A DNA stretch of 50,588 nucleotides from Oscillospiraceae bacterium (GCA_015064885.1 SVRJ01000012.1:1-50588), one strand, 5' to 3'; shown: positions 1 to 8,377, counted from the stretch's first letter. The notes: a model not told the origin generated them from the letters alone. A program made the numbers and translations.

Positions 1-16
1 TACATTTAGGGGGTTT

Positions 17-115
17 CCAAAGGGGGATTGCGAGCGTGCACGCTCCCCCTTTGGCGGTTTCCAAAGGCAGAGCCTTTGGCGGCGGGATTCAAAAGGGCGT
101 TCCGTAACGCCCTTT
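17..115. repeat. Extragenic hairpin cluster
   Basis: Three perfect or near-perfect palindromes follow one another without an intervening gene: arms 17-27/44-54 (CCAAAGGGGGA), 61-68/72-79 (CCAAAGGC with an AGA loop) and 92-101/106-115 (AAAGGGCGTT). The AGA-loop hairpin has the same design as the one at 6966-6984. The bases up to about 190 are also GC-rich and repetitive. No coding region is supported in 1-250. Confidence 0.7.
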
Positions 116-198
116 GCCCCGTGCGGGCGGGTGCCCGCAAAAAAGAAAGGAATTTTATTTTATAAAATCTCTTTCGGGCGCGGGGTGCCCCCGCGATT

Positions 199-239
199 AA
201 AAAAGGGGCCTTACCCATATGGGTAAGAGCCCCCTTTTT
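199..239. terminator. Bidirectional intrinsic terminator
   Basis: Long palindrome with A-run, GGGGC stem, TTACCCATATGGGTAA core and T-run. It lies 40 bp past the stop of the minus-strand XRE/S24 gene and can end transcription from both sides. Confidence 0.8.
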
Positions 240-278
240 GCGCGGCAACGCTGACGTAAATTTTATCCTTACGCGTCC

Positions 279-1055
279 TTATCTTCTCTTTCTCTTTCCG
301 ATGACCCTTCCGCAACAGATCGCCTCGTCAAACTGATTCAGAAGAATATCCCCATACTCGGGATTGAGAGAACGAAGTCTGTCACCCATGTATTTCTTAA
401 AGTATCCGTCACCGTCAAGAATGAATATTCCGTACTCTCCGTACTCAACAGAGTTTGTTTCCTCTACGAGAAGAATATCTCCGTTCTTGAACTTCGGCTC
501 CATACTGTCACCGTTTACCCTCACCGCAAAGCCTACGGTAGAGGTCTGCGAGGTGACGTTTATCTTTATAGAATCACTCGAGGCAAAGTCGCTGTCGAGA
601 TATTCACCCGGTCCGGCAGATACGGGAAGATCAAACAGAGGTATCTCACGCTTTTCAAATCCCTCGGGAAGAGTACGCAGTATAGTCGTCTTCTTCTGCG
701 CGGGTGCCGCGGGAACGGCAGTCTCCTCACTCACAAGCTCAAGCTCCTTGTCGGTAAGCATATTGATAACGTCCTTTGAATGCGAGGAGATCCTTCTGTA
801 CTTCTCCACAAACTTTATCTCCTCAGAGGAAAGCGTATAGTTGTTGTGATTCTCCTCAATACCGCAGATTAGATAGTCCAGGCTTACGTTGAATGCCGTA
901 GCAATAGCCACTACGTAAGAAAGCTTGGGAGAGTCGGAATAGCCCGCAAGCATCTTCGAAAGAGTTCCTACCGGTATCTCGGTAAGCTCGGAAAGCTCCT
1001 TCGTCGTTATCTTTTTCTCCTTCTTCAGCATTTTTATCCTGTCTATGTAGTTCAT
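279..1055 (-). CDS. XRE-family/S24 LexA-like self-cleaving repressor
   Basis: 258 aa. Residues 1-65 form an XRE helix-turn-helix (KELSELTEIPVGTLSKML). Residues 138-255 are an S24/LexA-type domain with a scissile-like A147-G148 pair (SAGPG), the nucleophile S184 (VNGDSMEP) and a general-base Lys at 220/221 (GYFKKY). Family knowledge: such proteins bind operators as dimers and cut themselves when RecA is activated, so damage or stress control of a small regulon is likely. The start is ATG 1055, preceded by GGAGGT; a longer open frame to 1193 has no ribosome site and runs through the gene's own promoter. It stands alone, divergent from the small membrane protein at 1299, which may be its target. 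Not lexA itself by architecture. Confidence 0.85.
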   Translation of the reverse strand: MNYIDRIKMLKKEKKITTKELSELTEIPVGTLSKMLAGYSDSPKLSYVVAIATAFNVSLDYLICGIEENHNNYTLSSEEIKFVEKYRRISSHSKDVINMLTDKELELVSEETAVPAAPAQKKTTILRTLPEGFEKREIPLFDLPVSAGPGEYLDSDFASSDSIKINVTSQTSTVGFAVRVNGDSMEPKFKNGDILLVEETNSVEYGEYGIFILDGDGYFKKYMGDRLRSLNPEYGDILLNQFDEAICCGRVIGKRKRR

Positions 1056-1094
1056 ATTTACCTCCGTTTTTCCGCTATCGGTTATTACATTAAT

Positions 1095-1123
1095 ATTATA
1101 CCACATAATTTTCCGTTTGTAAA
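1095..1123 (-). promoter_or_regulatory. Promoter of the XRE/S24 repressor gene
   Basis: On the minus strand TTTACA (1123-1118), a 17-bp spacer and TATAAT (1100-1095), preceded by TGTGG. Start site about 1088, giving a 5' leader of about 33 nt. Confidence 0.8.
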
Positions 1124-1186
1124 GGGGTTTTTCGAAATTTTTTTCGTATTTCCGAAAATTTTTTTGAAAAATATTCTGAAATGGTA

Positions 1187-1215
1187 TTGACAAACGAAAA
1201 AAAGTATGCTATAAT
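1187..1215 (+). promoter_or_regulatory. Consensus sigma-A promoter for the 1299 gene
   Basis: TTGACA at 1187-1192, 17-bp spacer, TATAAT at 1210-1215. It is back-to-back with the repressor promoter, leaving about 60 bp between the two -35 boxes as room for operators. Confidence 0.85.
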
Positions 1216-1298
1216 ATAAGCGTAAGTTCCAAAAGCGGACAATTTTAATGAAAATCCGAGTGGAATTTTCCTAAACAGATAAAAACGGAGGACAAAAA

Positions 1299-1619
1299 AT
1301 GAATTCCTATATTGATATCAGAAGAAACGAGAATATAAGAAGAGAAAAGGCTATGAGAGGCGTTTACGCACTCACAGAGGCGGGAGCGATGCTCGTATGT
1401 GCGATACTTAATATTTTCAATGCCGTAGTATCTGTGTTCTCAAGCGACGCGGTAAGACTTGTCATTCGCGGTGTATGCGTATGCGTTGCGGCATTTGTCC
1501 TCATAGGTTCTGTAGGTGCGTGTGAGAACGGCAGTATCACACTTATGCAGTGCGTTATCAGAGTTGCCTGCACCTGTGCGGCTTGCCTTGGTCTGTTCAG
1601 ACTTTTTGCGGAAGAGTGA
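1299..1619 (+). CDS. Small integral membrane protein, unknown function
   Basis: 106 aa. A charged N-terminus (residues 1-20, rich in Arg/Glu) is followed by about three hydrophobic stretches (roughly 24-48, 53-72 and 80-103) with an unusual number of Cys residues (six after residue 33). The ribosome site GGAGG lies 7 nt before ATG 1299. It is transcribed from a consensus promoter divergent from a LexA-like repressor, so induction on repressor cleavage is plausible but unproven. I do not recognise a family. Its stop is 1 bp from the end of the convergent spoIIP gene. Confidence 0.7.
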   Translation: MNSYIDIRRNENIRREKAMRGVYALTEAGAMLVCAILNIFNAVVSVFSSDAVRLVIRGVCVCVAAFVLIGSVGACENGSITLMQCVIRVACTCAACLGLFRLFAEE

Positions 1620-1620
1620 T

Positions 1621-2730
1621 CTATGAGCCGAGGAGAAATATCAGAGCTTCGGAGAGTATTCTCGCGCTCCTTTTCGCCTCTGTCAGAGTTGACGCGCAGC
1701 TTCCGATATCTATTTTCAGGGTTCTCGGGGCGTAGCCGTCGCAGTAGACTGCGTCGGATATCAGAACGGGATGTGCGAGGGAAGAGGAGTAGTCGCAGAG
1801 CAGGTCGTTTACCTTCAGCGCGAGAGAAAGATTTGCGTTCACGCTGCCGTCGGCAAGGGAGGATCCTCCGCTTACTGTGAGTCGTATGCGCGCAAGAGAC
1901 AGATCACCGTCTGTAAAAGAATCACGGATAATATTTCGATCGGCGTCGGTATCCGCAGAGCGGTGGACGTCGATCACGTATTTTATAGAGGGGTATTTCG
2001 AAAGGTAGTAGGCAACAGTGCTTCTGCTGCTCACGTACGCTCTGCCGGCACCGTCAGCGTCGTGGTGGAGGGTGACGTGCAGAGTCGGAATGCCGCCTTC
2101 ATTTAAGGTGTCGGCTATCACCTTTCCGACCGAGACTACGTTTTCGCTGTCAGAGCTACTCCGCGCAAGCTCGCCCGAGCTCGGAAGAAAATATTTTGTG
2201 CCGTCGGGGAGGTAGCTCTCTGTCGCGTGAGTATGTATGATAAGGCATACCGGGCCGCTGTCCGCGCGCAGGACGGAGGTCTTCATCGCCTTCAGATACT
2301 CGGTATCAAAGCTTCTGTGAGTCATATTCTCTATCCCGCCCGCAGACTCGGGAGGCGGTGCGTCGGCTATTTGGATCGCTCCGCTCGGAATATCGGTGTC
2401 GGGAACGCTTCCGCTCACGTCGGGGGAGGTGGTGGTTTCGCCTCCGTCAAAAGACCCTCCTATACTATCCTCGGGGGTCGGAAGAAGGACCCCGAGCGAT
2501 CCGTCGGGTGTATCTCGTGGCGGCTCGGACGTGTGCCCGCTGTCCTTACCTTCATCCGAAAACGTGGAATCGAGCGGCGGGAGAAATCCGGACAGCTTAT
2601 CGAATATCGCTCCCTTCACGCTTCCGTCGCTTATTTTTCCGATCCCTACGGCAAGTATCGATAGGATCCCCGCGATCAGAAGAAGCAGTGCCGCCGCCCT
2701 TATCGGGAGGCGTATTTTTTTTCTTCTCAT
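1621..2730 (-). CDS. spoIIP: Stage II sporulation protein P (SpoIIP-like amidase/endopeptidase)
   Basis: 369 aa. N-terminal basic stretch and one membrane span (about residues 8-32), then a low-complexity Ser/Asp/Gly/Pro linker (to about 135), then the SpoIIP catalytic domain with IIHTHATESY (first His ligand and Glu), HHDAD and YVIDVHRSA. Known role: with SpoIID it degrades septal peptidoglycan during engulfment, acting outside the mother-cell membrane. ATG 2730 is preferred over the upstream ATG 2796 because GAGGTGA stands just before it and nothing stands before 2796. It supports a spore-forming ancestry. The usual neighbour gpr is not in this window. Confidence 0.88.
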   Translation of the reverse strand: MRRKKIRLPIRAAALLLLIAGILSILAVGIGKISDGSVKGAIFDKLSGFLPPLDSTFSDEGKDSGHTSEPPRDTPDGSLGVLLPTPEDSIGGSFDGGETTTSPDVSGSVPDTDIPSGAIQIADAPPPESAGGIENMTHRSFDTEYLKAMKTSVLRADSGPVCLIIHTHATESYLPDGTKYFLPSSGELARSSSDSENVVSVGKVIADTLNEGGIPTLHVTLHHDADGAGRAYVSSRSTVAYYLSKYPSIKYVIDVHRSADTDADRNIIRDSFTDGDLSLARIRLTVSGGSSLADGSVNANLSLALKVNDLLCDYSSSLAHPVLISDAVYCDGYAPRTLKIDIGSCASTLTEAKRSARILSEALIFLLGS

Positions 2731-2954
2731 TCTCACCTCGCCGTTAAGCCTTGAGGGAGGGAGAAGTGTGGGTATTTGTTCGTTTTCTCTGTACATGGCA
2801 TATGCGCATTCTGAAAAATGCTTCCTTTCACAGATTTTTCGGGAGTCGTTTTCTGCTTTGCAGGCTTTTTTATGCGTGCGCTAATTCCTCCCCGTGAATG
2901 ATACGCGCGCAGTGATATTTTTATGACGGAAAGCAAAAAAAACAATAAATACTG

Positions 2955-2983
2955 TTGTATTTTTCCTTACTTTATGTTATAAT
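2955..2983 (+). promoter_or_regulatory. Promoter of the rhaBA operon
   Basis: TTGTAT at 2955-2960, 17-bp spacer, TATAAT at 2978-2983. The spacer contains the left arm of an inverted repeat. Confidence 0.8.
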
Positions 2984-3000
2984 ATAATCGTAAGGAAAAA
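2960..3000. promoter_or_regulatory. Inverted repeat (candidate operator) over the rhaB promoter
   Basis: Perfect 11-bp inverted repeat TTTTTCCTTAC (2960-2970) / GTAAGGAAAAA (2990-3000) with 19 bp between. The left arm lies between -35 and -10, the right arm at the expected start site. This is the geometry of a repressor operator; the regulator is not in the window. Confidence 0.55.
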
Positions 3001-3032
3001 AAGCACCCGTACGTAAGAAAGGAATTTTTGAT

Positions 3033-4403
3033 ATGAGTGTGAAATATTACGCTGCCGTAGATATAGGAGGCTCTTCGGGAAGGCTCATTCTCGCGCACGT
3101 TGAGAACGGAAGGATAGTTTGCGAGGAGATCCACCGTTTCCCGAACGACCTTAAAAAGAACGCACAGGGAACTCTTATCTGGGATACAGAGGCTCTCTTT
3201 TCAAACATAGTCGAGGGACTTGCTCTTTGTAAGAAGGCGGGCAAGATACCCACGAGTGTTGCCGTCGATATGTGGGGCGTCGATTACGTTCTCCTTGACG
3301 GCGACGGAAAAATAGTCGGTGACGCCGTGAGCAACAGAGACGGGCGCACCGCGGGCATGGACGATCTCTTTGAGAAGGAGATGAGTGCGAGCGAGCTCTA
3401 TTCGATAACCGGCATACAGAAGATGCAGCTGAATACCGTCTATCAGCTGAGAGCGGTCCTCGAGAACCACCCCGAGCAGATAAAGGCGGCAAAGACCTTT
3501 CTTATGCTGCCCGACTATATGACGTATCTTCTTTCGGGCAGGATCGCATGCGAGTATACGAACGCGTCGACCACCGCAATGCTTGACGCTAACACGCGTG
3601 AGTGGAGCGAAAAGATACTCGGCATACTGAAGATAGACAGATCGGTAATGCCAAGTATAGTTTATCCGTGCGAGAGGGCGGGCGTGCTCAGAAGCGAGAT
3701 AGCCGACAAGGTGGGCTTCTCCTGCGAGGTCATCTATCCTGCCACGCACGACACGGGAAGTGCCGTTATGTCTGTTACACGCTCTGACTGCATATACATA
3801 AGCTCGGGCACGTGGAGTCTTGTCGGAACAGAGATAGACAGCCCGAACACGTCCGAGCAGAGCCGACGCCTCAACTTTACTAACGAGGGCGGCTTTGGCG
3901 GAAAGATACGCTATCTTAAAAACATCATCGGTCTTTGGTTCATTCAGTGTGTAAGGCGTGAGCTCGGCGGAAAGATATCCTATCCCGAGCTTGCCGATAT
4001 GGCGAGAGGATACGGTGAGAGCGAAAAGGTGATCGACGTATACGATCCCAGATTCCTCGCTCCCGAGTCCATGATAGAAGAGGTCAGGGCGGCGTGCGGT
4101 GAGCCCGACATGTCTGTGGCGGGAGTGCTTGCGGTAATATACAAGTCGCTTGCGATCGCATACTCAAGGGTATTTCTCATGCTCGACGAGGTTGCGGGAA
4201 AGCATTACGATACTGTATGCATAGTCGGAGGCGGTTCGAGAGACACCTATCTTTCCGAGCTTACCGCTAAGTATTCGGAAAGAACTATAGTCAAGGGTGC
4301 TACAGAGGCTACCGCCATGGGAAACATCGCCGCTCAGCTTATAGCTTCGGGAGAGATAGGAACTCTTGACGAGGCGAGGGCACTTATAGAGAGATCGGTA
4401 TAA
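3033..4403 (+). CDS. rhaB: L-rhamnulokinase
   Basis: 456 aa FGGY-family kinase. N-terminal phosphate loop DIGGSSGRL (10-18), VDMWGVDY, the substrate/Mg region HDTGSAV (about 240), SGTWSLVGTE, and a C-terminal adenosine motif GGGSRD (about 398). Full length for RhaB. It phosphorylates L-rhamnulose to L-rhamnulose-1-phosphate in the cytoplasm. ATG 3033 follows AAAGGAA. It is first in an operon with rhaA, 37 bp downstream. No aldolase (rhaD), transporter or regulator of rhamnose is present here, so the rest of the pathway must be elsewhere. Confidence 0.93.
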   Translation: MSVKYYAAVDIGGSSGRLILAHVENGRIVCEEIHRFPNDLKKNAQGTLIWDTEALFSNIVEGLALCKKAGKIPTSVAVDMWGVDYVLLDGDGKIVGDAVSNRDGRTAGMDDLFEKEMSASELYSITGIQKMQLNTVYQLRAVLENHPEQIKAAKTFLMLPDYMTYLLSGRIACEYTNASTTAMLDANTREWSEKILGILKIDRSVMPSIVYPCERAGVLRSEIADKVGFSCEVIYPATHDTGSAVMSVTRSDCIYISSGTWSLVGTEIDSPNTSEQSRRLNFTNEGGFGGKIRYLKNIIGLWFIQCVRRELGGKISYPELADMARGYGESEKVIDVYDPRFLAPESMIEEVRAACGEPDMSVAGVLAVIYKSLAIAYSRVFLMLDEVAGKHYDTVCIVGGGSRDTYLSELTAKYSERTIVKGATEATAMGNIAAQLIASGEIGTLDEARALIERSV

Positions 4404-4440
4404 GCTATATTATATATGATATGAAAGGAATTTTTTGAAA

Positions 4441-5685
4441 ATGGATAAGATATACGAATACGCAAGAGCGGAATATGCAAAAATAGGAGTAGACACCGAG
4501 GAGGCTATAAGAAAGCTCTCCGAGCTTACGGTAAGCCTTCACTGCTGGCAGGGTGACGACGTAGGAGGATTTGACACCGACGCCGCACTTTCGGGCGGTA
4601 TTCAGGCAACGGGAAACTATCCCGGAAAGGCAAAGACCCCCGAGCAGCTTATGCAGGATATGAAGAAGGCTATTTCTCTTTGTCCCGGAAGGTGCAAGCT
4701 CAATCTCCACGCCTCGTACGCTATATTCGAGGACGGCGAGTATGCCGACAGAGACGCCCTCGAGCCGAAGCATTTTAAGAAGTGGGTGGATTTCGCAAAG
4801 GAAAACGGCATGGGAATAGACTTTAACCCCACCTTCTTCTCTCATCCGAAGGCGGCGTCCCTCACTCTTACCTCTCCCGACGAGGAGATACGCGGCTTCT
4901 GGGTAAACCACGGAAAGGCTTGCGTTCGCATAGCACGTTATTTTGCTGAGGAGACGGGTGAGCCCTGCGTTATGAACATATGGATACCCGACGGAATGAA
5001 GGAGATCCCCGCTGACAGAATGGGCCCCAGAGCGCGTTTTATAAAGTCTCTTGACGAGATACTTTCGGAAAAGCGTGAAGGCGACGGTGTTTATCTCACT
5101 CTCGAGTCAAAGGTGTTCGGAATAGGTCTTGAATCCTACACGGCAGGCTCTGCCGAGTTCTGCCTCGGATACTCGCTCTCGCGCGGAATAGTTCCTCTTA
5201 TGGATAACGGACACTATCATCCGACAGAGATGGTTTCGGATAAGATATCCTCTATGCTTCTTTTCGCACCCAAGATCGCTCTCCACGTAACACGCCCGGT
5301 TCGTTGGGACAGCGACCACGTAGTTATATTCGATGACGAGACACGCGAGATGGCAAAGGAGATAGTTTTCTCGGGAAGAGAAAAGGACGTATTCCTTGCT
5401 CTCGACTTCTTTGACGCGTCTATAAACAGGATCGCGGCATGGGCGGTCGGTCTCCGTTCGTTCAGAAAGGCACTTCTTTACGCTTACCTTCTTCCCGCAG
5501 CCGATCTCAAGGGCTATCAGGACAGCGAGAACTTTACCTCCATGCTCAGCGTGAGCGAGGAGGCGAAGACTATGCCCTTCGGAATCGTTTGGAACGAGTT
5601 CTGCGAGAGAATGGGCGCACCGAGAGACGGTGAGTGGCTTCCTTCTGTTCGCGAATATGAAGAAAAGGTTTTAAGCGCACGCTGA
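4441..5685 (+). CDS. rhaA: L-rhamnose isomerase
   Basis: 414 aa, full length. It converts L-rhamnose to L-rhamnulose, the step before RhaB. Diagnostic stretches are SLHCWQGDDVGGFD (about 31-44), HASYAIF, the metal-binding segment LMDNGHYHPTE, HVTRPVRWDSDHV and LALDFFDASINRI. The start is ATG 4441, ten bases after AAAGGAA; a TTG two codons upstream is less likely. Order kinase then isomerase, 37 bp apart, and ended by a clear intrinsic terminator. Confidence 0.95.
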   Translation: MDKIYEYARAEYAKIGVDTEEAIRKLSELTVSLHCWQGDDVGGFDTDAALSGGIQATGNYPGKAKTPEQLMQDMKKAISLCPGRCKLNLHASYAIFEDGEYADRDALEPKHFKKWVDFAKENGMGIDFNPTFFSHPKAASLTLTSPDEEIRGFWVNHGKACVRIARYFAEETGEPCVMNIWIPDGMKEIPADRMGPRARFIKSLDEILSEKREGDGVYLTLESKVFGIGLESYTAGSAEFCLGYSLSRGIVPLMDNGHYHPTEMVSDKISSMLLFAPKIALHVTRPVRWDSDHVVIFDDETREMAKEIVFSGREKDVFLALDFFDASINRIAAWAVGLRSFRKALLYAYLLPAADLKGYQDSENFTSMLSVSEEAKTMPFGIVWNEFCERMGAPRDGEWLPSVREYEEKVLSAR

Positions 5686-5693
5686 CGTTTTTC

Positions 5694-5720
5694 TTGCAGG
5701 GGCATTGCCCCTGCAATTTT
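5694..5720 (+). terminator. Terminator of rhaBA
   Basis: 10-bp perfect stem TTGCAGGGGC/GCCCCTGCAA (5694-5703/5707-5716), 3-nt loop, then TTTT. Confidence 0.85.
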
Positions 5721-5766
5721 ATCAAAAAAAGCGTGCACGCAAGGTCTACCCGAAGGAGGGAAATAT

Positions 5767-6672
5767 ATGAACGGTAACGGTATTTACGGCAACCGCAAAA
5801 AAAAGAAAAGCGTTCTGCCTCTTCTTATATGCTTATCTGCGCTTCTTCTTGCTTTAGTTATTATTCTTTTCGTTTTTGTCATTTGCGACTTGGCGGATAA
5901 AAAATATGAGAAGGCACTTGCCTGTATTGAAAAAAAGGAATACGGGGAAGCGTACTTTCTTTTCAGAGAGCTTGGGATATACAAGGACAGTGAGGAATAC
6001 CTCGGCAGATTTTCGGTGTGGCGCAGTAAGTGGGTAGTGAAAAACGAAAATGGTCAAATAATCAACACCTACGCGCACGAGTACGACGATCATTCGAAAA
6101 TACGTCTTTTGACAGAGACAGACGCAAACGGAAAGGTCAGAAAAACAGAATATCTGCGTGAGTATGACGCGGAAGGAAAAGAGATCCGCACGGTCGAGCG
6201 CGTAGACGGAGAGGTAATAAGGATCACCGTTTACAAATACGGAAAGGACGGAAAGCTTATAAGCGACCGCGTTACCGACGCCGACGGATTTCTTACGAAC
6301 GAGACAAAATACAATTCTAACGGAGACTACGTGAATTTTTTGAGTTACGAAAACGGCGAGGTCGTCCTCGAGATGAATTGCGAGTACAAGTATAACGAAA
6401 AAGGGGATACTGTCGAAGTGCTCGTCGAAAGAAAAGGCAAAAACGAGAGCGAAAGCGTTTACCTGTACGAGTATGATAAAAGAGGAAATATGGTTAAGAG
6501 AACGAGCAATCATATTTATTATAACTACAGAGGACAGGGAAGAAAAGAACAGACCGAGGTAATGGAGATCAGATATGATGCGTACGGCATCGTAAAAAGC
6601 GCGAAGATAACCGACAGCCTTTACGGGGTAACGTACGAGGAATACAAGGAGTACTATTATTACTTTGAATGA
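5767..6672 (+). CDS. Membrane-anchored YD/RHS-type repeat protein
   Basis: 301 aa. A short cytoplasmic basic tail (NRKKKKS), one membrane span (about 16-40), a small helical segment (45-75, TPR-like: ALACIEKKEYGEAYFLFREL), then an extracytoplasmic region (90-300) of short beta repeats of the type YDAEGKEIRTV, YGKDGKLISD, YNEKGDTVEV and YDKRGNMVKR, which resemble YD/RHS repeats. Function unknown; such repeats usually form extended beta structures at the cell surface. ATG follows GAAGGAGGG. Single gene after the rhaBA terminator. Confidence 0.7.
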   Translation: MNGNGIYGNRKKKKSVLPLLICLSALLLALVIILFVFVICDLADKKYEKALACIEKKEYGEAYFLFRELGIYKDSEEYLGRFSVWRSKWVVKNENGQIINTYAHEYDDHSKIRLLTETDANGKVRKTEYLREYDAEGKEIRTVERVDGEVIRITVYKYGKDGKLISDRVTDADGFLTNETKYNSNGDYVNFLSYENGEVVLEMNCEYKYNEKGDTVEVLVERKGKNESESVYLYEYDKRGNMVKRTSNHIYYNYRGQGRKEQTEVMEIRYDAYGIVKSAKITDSLYGVTYEEYKEYYYYFE

Positions 6673-6696
6673 TCAAGGCTGTATTTCTTCTACATA

Positions 6697-6902
6697 CCAC
6701 AGCGGCATTATCAGACTGTTAGGTGAAGCAAGCGGTGAAGAAGCTCCCCTTTCCAAGATCAGACTAAACGGCGCGCCGCCCCGCCTCGCAGAGAGCAAGC
6801 TCTCTGCGAGAAGGAAGACTGAAAGCGCTCTTCCACCCCGAGCCTAAGGCTCGGGGCGGCGGGGCGGCCTTTGAGCCGCACAGTCTGATAGCCGCACTGT
6901 GG
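6697..6902. repeat. MITE-like element with terminal inverted repeats
   Basis: Outer arms CCACAGCGGCATTATCAGAC... (6697-6719) and its near-complement (6880-6902) bracket 206 bp. Inside are hairpins CGCAGAGAGC/GCTCTCTGCG (about 6787-6808) and CCCCGAGCC/GGCTCGGGG (about 6836-6856). No protein is supported. The length and terminal repeats suit a non-autonomous mobile element or a REP-type cruciform. Confidence 0.6.
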
Positions 6903-6926
6903 AAGAATAAAAGGTTTTGAAGGAGC

Positions 6927-6984
6927 CCCGAGGGAAGCTTTTATCAAAAGTTCCCTCGGGCGGAGCGCGAGGCAGAGCCTCGCG
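6927..6984. repeat. Two further extragenic hairpins before the DUF2974 gene
   Basis: CCCGAGGGAA/TTCCCTCGGG at 6927-6960 (stem extended by CTTTT/AAAAG) and CGCGAGGC-AGA-GCCTCGCG at 6966-6984. With 6697-6902 they fill the 326-bp gap between the genes at 6672 and 6999. Confidence 0.65.
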
Positions 6985-6998
6985 AAAAGGAGAAAACA

Positions 6999-8087
6999 AT
7001 GCCAAATATGCATGATTACGTCGAGTGGAGAGGAGATATCCCCCTTTCCGCTATGCCGATGTCAGACGTGGATAACCTCGTTCTGGCAACACTTTCGTTT
7101 ATAAATTTCGAAGGGATCATATCCCCGTCTCATGACGAAGAGCCTGTTTTGCTTTCGACTGCAGCAGAGAGATTCTTCGAGGACGAGGAAAAAGCAAACG
7201 AGAATTACGGCTTCCTTTTCCCCACAAAGGACTTTATGAAGCTGCTCTCCGCAGCCGCAGCGTCCGAGAGATTCAAAAATATAGGCGTATCGGCATACGT
7301 AAATAAAATAGATTATGAAGGAGTCGAACAGTTCTCGGCAACTACCTTTACGTTGCCGGATAAAAGTATATACGTCGCCTTTAAAGGAACCGACGATAAT
7401 ATCGTCGCATGGAAGGAGGACTTCCTCCTCTCTTATACCTTCCCGATAAAAGCGCAGAAAAGCGCACTCTCCTACCTCGAGCAGGCGGCAAGCAGAAGCG
7501 AGGGAAAAATATACGTCGGCGGCCACTCAAAGGGCGGAAACCTCGCCTTCTATTCTTCGGCATACGCCTCGGACAGTACTAAGGAGAGAATAGCCAAAGC
7601 CTGGTCAAACGACGGCCCGGGATTCTACAGAAGAATAGTTGCGGGCGAAAACTATTCGTCGGTAAAAGACAGATTCGTCAGTATCCTCCCCGAGGACTCG
7701 GTCATAGGCAGACTGTTTGATAACGAAGCGTCAAAAGAAATAATAATGAAAGCCGAAGGAAAAGGCCTGCTCCAGCATAACCCATTCCTGTGGCAGATAA
7801 AGGGCGGAGACTTTATCAGAGCCGAAAAATTCACAGACGACTCAACAGTGGTCCGCCGCGCCTTCCGAAAATACCTTTCCGAAATAGACGGAAAGGGAAG
7901 AGAGGACTTCGTGTCCGCATTCTTCTCACTGCTTGAAGCAAGCGAGGCAAAAACGCTGACCGACCTTGCAAAGGACGGCTTTATATCTATACCCACCTCG
8001 CTGAAAACAATAGGAGAGCTTACGAAGGAGCAGAGAGAAATGCTCAGATCCTTCGTGGCGTTCCTCGCCGCCTTGCCGGTCAAATAA
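6999..8087 (+). CDS. DUF2974 (Mbeg1-like) alpha/beta hydrolase
   Basis: 362 aa. N-terminal FNYVDxxVLA-like segment (YVEWRGDIPLSAMPMSDVDNLV), central IYVAFKGTDDN, then the lipase-type nucleophile elbow GGHSKGGNLAFYSS (Ser near residue 178), and SNDGPGF followed by LPEDSVIG. These are hallmarks of the DUF2974 family of predicted serine esterases. There is no signal peptide, so it is probably cytoplasmic. Substrate unknown. ATG follows AAAAGGAG. Monocistronic; the next unit starts with its own promoter. Confidence 0.85.
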   Translation: MPNMHDYVEWRGDIPLSAMPMSDVDNLVLATLSFINFEGIISPSHDEEPVLLSTAAERFFEDEEKANENYGFLFPTKDFMKLLSAAAASERFKNIGVSAYVNKIDYEGVEQFSATTFTLPDKSIYVAFKGTDDNIVAWKEDFLLSYTFPIKAQKSALSYLEQAASRSEGKIYVGGHSKGGNLAFYSSAYASDSTKERIAKAWSNDGPGFYRRIVAGENYSSVKDRFVSILPEDSVIGRLFDNEASKEIIMKAEGKGLLQHNPFLWQIKGGDFIRAEKFTDDSTVVRRAFRKYLSEIDGKGREDFVSAFFSLLEASEAKTLTDLAKDGFISIPTSLKTIGELTKEQREMLRSFVAFLAALPVK

Positions 8088-8102
8088 TTTTGAAAAAGTC
8101 TA

Positions 8103-8131
8103 TTGACAAAGCGGCTTTTTTGTGATATAAT
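8103..8131 (+). promoter_or_regulatory. Promoter of the T-box/valS operon
   Basis: TTGACA (8103-8108), 17-bp spacer, TATAAT (8126-8131). It starts only 15 bp after the DUF2974 stop codon. Confidence 0.85.
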
Positions 8132-8137
8132 AAATTG

Positions 8138-8377
8138 AAAAAATATTCAAACGCAATGAAGCGGAGGAGTACCCGAAAGTCGGTGCCACAGAGAGTACGC
8201 GCACGGTGAGAGCGTATGCACAGACCCGGTGAAGGTTGCCGTCGAGCGGCGGGGAGGATAAGTCCCCGACATCTTTTGCCGCGTTAAGGCATAACGAGTG
8301 TACGGCAGACTTGCCGTAAATTCAGGTGGTACCGCGGAGTCCTTCGCCCTGATTTTTTCGGGTGGAGGTCTTTTTTG
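8138..8377 (+). promoter_or_regulatory. T-box leader of valS
   Basis: A leader of about 240 nt contains the T-box signature AGGTGGTACCGCG at 8324-8336, an AGTA-type stem-I segment, and a terminator stem CCTTCGCCC/GGGTGGAGG followed by a T-run (to 8376). Uncharged tRNA-Val should pair with the specifier and with the T-box bulge, allowing read-through. A candidate specifier is GTT at 8235-8237 (context GAAGGTTGCC), but I could not fix the specifier loop by folding. Confidence 0.9.

Noticed and set aside
6-248. Minus-strand open frame at the window start
   Set aside because: It crosses the hairpin cluster and terminator; sequence is repeat-derived.
6665-6847. 60-codon open frame after the YD-repeat gene
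   Set aside because: It lies in the MITE-like element and its hairpins; no start signal.
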